From NCBI GenBank assembly GCA_014239895.1, contig JAAZXZ010000096.1:1-24652 (forward strand): DNA of 24,652 nt, read 5' to 3'. The notes under the pieces are model-generated. The model saw only the letters and a list, made by a program, of their open reading frames with translations, had not been told where the DNA came from and did not search any database. Origin of the DNA: Flavobacteriaceae bacterium (GTDB lineage: Bacteria; Bacteroidota; Bacteroidia; Flavobacteriales; Flavobacteriaceae). Shown here piece after piece: positions 22,348 through 24,652 of this stretch (positions within the stretch are counted from its first letter, which is position 1; each line of letters opens with the position of its first letter). A program made the translations under genes and the position numbers.

Positions 22348-24652
22348 CTAATTTATATAACTACATTCACTAGAACCAATTGGTGATCCATCTGGGATTT
22401 TTAAAGACTTAGACATTACATACTTTTCGGGATTTGATTTGAAATTCTTAATTAAATCTTTATAATATGAGCTATAAGCAAAATCCTTGTAAGCTTTTGA
22501 TGATAACAATTTTTCTATACTGCCTATAGCTTTATTTGCTGCATCTTTTACCTGAAAAAGACAATCATCTGAAACCACTAAATTCATTAAATATTCTAAG
22601 GCTTTATGATTTACTGTCTGTTGAATTTCATTTATATATAAGTCATTATTATTTACCTTAAATGTATAAGAAATCAATCTATCAAATACTTCTGATATAC
22701 CAAGTGATGAATTGTTTAATGATTTTTGAAGAATTAATCTATTCATTCTCTCTGGATGTAAAAGTAAAGAAAATGTCATATCACTAGCAGTTGAGGCAAT
22801 ACTTATAGGATCAAAGCCTACTCCCATCATAGACTTAAATGATTCTCTTGATCTAGGATAACCAAATGCTCTTGGAGGAAAAAGGTTTATTTTACTTTTA
22901 GGAATTGATAAAAAGGTAGCATTTATAGTTTTTAAGACAGAATTTAAAGCCTTATTTTGTTGTAAATAATCGATTTGTTTAACAGTAGTTTGATTATCTC
23001 CTCTTGTTGCATAATTATATTCTAAACCTCCAATAAGTTTAACAGCTGCTTCAGTTTGATATCTATGTAAGAAATATAGTGGAACAAAAACATCTTCTAG
23101 AACAGAAAAGGGTTGTTTTTCTTGAATATTATATTCTGAAAAATTTGTAATAGCCTTGTTCCTTGCTTTAATTATATCCTCTAAACCAACAGAAGCACTT
23201 TCACCGTTATCCCATAAATGTCCTAGAGAATGTGCTCCGCCAATTGCTCTTGCATCACTATCAGTGATAAATCTTAAGCCACTACTATGTGCATCGTCCA
23301 ATATCTTGTTTAATGTCTGATTTTCATCAATACTTTTATTAAAATCTGAATAGCTATAAGCTACTGTAATCTTATCCCATTCTCCAATACCTTCATCATA
23401 TGCATTATCAAGATTTATCTTGTTGTTGTCTATAGAAATGAGTGGATGTGGGTAATCCATAACAGAGGCCCTATCTTTTGTACTAGCTGCAAAATTATGA
23501 ACAAATCCAAGGGTATGCCCTACTTCATGAGCACTTAACTGTCTAATTCTAGCTAGTGCCATTTCTAACATAGGATTATGATTGTCTCTTTCTAAATACG
23601 GTTTATTTAATAATGCTTGAGCTATTGAAAAATCTTGCCTTATCCTTAAACTACCAAGGCTTACATGTCCCTTAATAATTTCCCCCGTTCTTGGATCAAC
23701 AACACTTGAACCATAACTCCATCCTCTGGTGGACCTATGAACCCACTGAATCACATTATATCTACAATCCATTGGATCAGCATCTTTAGGTAAAATTTTA
23801 ACTTGAAATGCATTTTTAAAACCAATAGCCTCATACGCTTGATTCCACCATGAAGCTCCTTCTAATAAAGCAGATTTTATAGGCTCTGGTGTTCCAGGGT
23901 CTAAATAATATACAATAGGTTCTTTAGCTTCACTATAATCTGAAGTAGTGTCTTTTTTTTCTAATCTATGTCTTGTTATATATCTTTTAATAATGGGCTC
24001 GTAAACTGGAGTAGCATAGTCCATAAAGGAGATTGAAATGGCACCACTTCTAACATCAAACTCTCTAGGATTGTAGTTGCCATTAGGTAATTTGATAAAG
24101 GAATGATGCTGAATAACAGAAATCCGATCTGGATCAGGTGAGACACTTGAAACTAGTCTTCCTTTTGCATCCCCAGAAAATGTTAATAAAGCTTCAAATT
24201 CTACATTTTCTGGAAAGGCTTTTGTTCTTTCTAATTCTATTGCACTCTTACCCTTATCTACCTTGTATGAACCTTGTTTAGAATTTTTAAGTCTTTTTGC
24301 AACACCATGCCTGTCTTCCATAAGAAATGAAGTAAAATCTACTATATACTTATTATCCTTTTGTTCAGCTATTTTGAATCCATAAATAACTGACTTTGCA
24401 AAGGCTTGCTCTACACTTCTTTTTTCTAGTTTATTTTCTGAAACAGCTCTATAGCGTAAGTTTGGTTGAATTAGAAGAATTTTATCACCATATTTAGAGA
24501 ATTTCACTAACCTCTCATTTCCTAACTGCCCCCTATCTAATCCTATGTCATTTGATCCTAATCCAGATGAAAGTGAACTAATGTAGAGAAATTCTTTATC
24601 TAGATCACTTATTTCTAGATAAATCTTATCAGATGAATCATCATAATAGAAG
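22348..24652 (-). CDS. Zinc-dependent metalloprotease, DUF5117/DUF5118 family (5' end outside window)
   Basis: A large metalloprotease whose frame is open to the right edge, so at least 768 residues are visible and the N-terminus with any signal peptide is missing. A GTG at 24507 is not the start: the frame upstream continues with family-like sequence (KIYLEISDLDKEFLYISSL, then LGSNDIGLDRGQLGNERLVKF). The zinc site HEVGHTLGFVH lies at 23497-23529, following the HExxHxxGxxH pattern of metzincin-like enzymes, with a downstream Met-turn-like SVMDYPHP. The C-terminal block has LWDNG and VFVPLYFLHRYQTEAAVKLIGG, typical of the DUF4953 region. Homologues in Bacteroidetes are large secreted or envelope proteases of unknown substrate. 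It is followed after 4 bases by ltaE. Confidence 0.9.
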   Translation of the reverse strand, partial: FYYDDSSDKIYLEISDLDKEFLYISSLSSGLGSNDIGLDRGQLGNERLVKFSKYGDKILLIQPNLRYRAVSENKLEKRSVEQAFAKSVIYGFKIAEQKDNKYIVDFTSFLMEDRHGVAKRLKNSKQGSYKVDKGKSAIELERTKAFPENVEFEALLTFSGDAKGRLVSSVSPDPDRISVIQHHSFIKLPNGNYNPREFDVRSGAISISFMDYATPVYEPIIKRYITRHRLEKKDTTSDYSEAKEPIVYYLDPGTPEPIKSALLEGASWWNQAYEAIGFKNAFQVKILPKDADPMDCRYNVIQWVHRSTRGWSYGSSVVDPRTGEIIKGHVSLGSLRIRQDFSIAQALLNKPYLERDNHNPMLEMALARIRQLSAHEVGHTLGFVHNFAASTKDRASVMDYPHPLISIDNNKINLDNAYDEGIGEWDKITVAYSYSDFNKSIDENQTLNKILDDAHSSGLRFITDSDARAIGGAHSLGHLWDNGESASVGLEDIIKARNKAITNFSEYNIQEKQPFSVLEDVFVPLYFLHRYQTEAAVKLIGGLEYNYATRGDNQTTVKQIDYLQQNKALNSVLKTINATFLSIPKSKINLFPPRAFGYPRSRESFKSMMGVGFDPISIASTASDMTFSLLLHPERMNRLILQKSLNNSSLGISEVFDRLISYTFKVNNNDLYINEIQQTVNHKALEYLMNLVVSDDCLFQVKDAANKAIGSIEKLLSSKAYKDFAYSSYYKDLIKNFKSNPEKYVMSKSLKIPDGSPIGSSECSYIN

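Noticed and set aside
24507..24507. GTG as start of the metalloprotease
   Set aside because: The frame continues upstream to the window edge with recognisable family sequence, so the gene is partial rather than starting here.

Overview
The window comes from an AT-rich genome (about 30% G+C by eye) of the Bacteroidetes, most likely a marine or free-living member of the Flavobacteriia. The evidence is the gene content: a DUF4834 protein next to a YfhO-type membrane protein and a glycosyltransferase, an endonuclease III without its iron-sulfur cluster, and a DUF5117/5118-type zinc metalloprotease. At least nine intergenic sites match the Bacteroidetes -7 promoter element TAnnTTTG, and Shine-Dalgarno sites are not obvious. 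Genes are packed tightly, many overlapping by 1-8 bases. No stretch over 300 bases lacks a gene, and I saw no tRNA, rRNA, CRISPR array, insertion sequence or prophage gene.

Layout. Positions 1-35 hold the first codons of a leftward gene that looks like msrA. Positions 117-3552 carry, rightward, a LolD-type ABC ATPase, a secreted S10 serine carboxypeptidase and a beta-propeller-like lipoprotein with a CxCC motif. Positions 3625-5543 hold a dihydroorotase-like protein that has lost most metal ligands, coupled to an alpha/beta-hydrolase. These converge on a PhnP-like metallo-beta-lactamase-fold hydrolase (5536-6294). A conserved cytosolic protein of unknown function follows (6384-7817), then divergent Bcp peroxiredoxin and endonuclease III genes.

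Positions 8956-12747 hold an ECF sigma factor, a 46-residue protein gene downstream of it that is easily missed, and divergent uvrA. The sigma mRNA leader can fold into a long stem that covers the start-codon region. After a stem-loop at 12814-12859, a leftward operon encodes DUF4834, YfhO and a GT-B glycosyltransferase, probably acting in cell-surface glycan decoration.

The most interesting region is 16898-21208. A rightward pair (an outer-membrane protein and a GNAT-fold acyltransferase, overlapping by four bases) converges on a leftward pair (a cysteine-synthase-like PLP enzyme and an alpha-oxoamine synthase of the serine palmitoyltransferase type). Together these look like a locus for sulfonolipid (capnine type) or sphingolipid synthesis: cysteate or serine supply, acyl-CoA condensation, possible N-acylation and an envelope component. 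This is inference from families and context. The window ends with a threonine aldolase and a large zinc metalloprotease that runs off the right edge.
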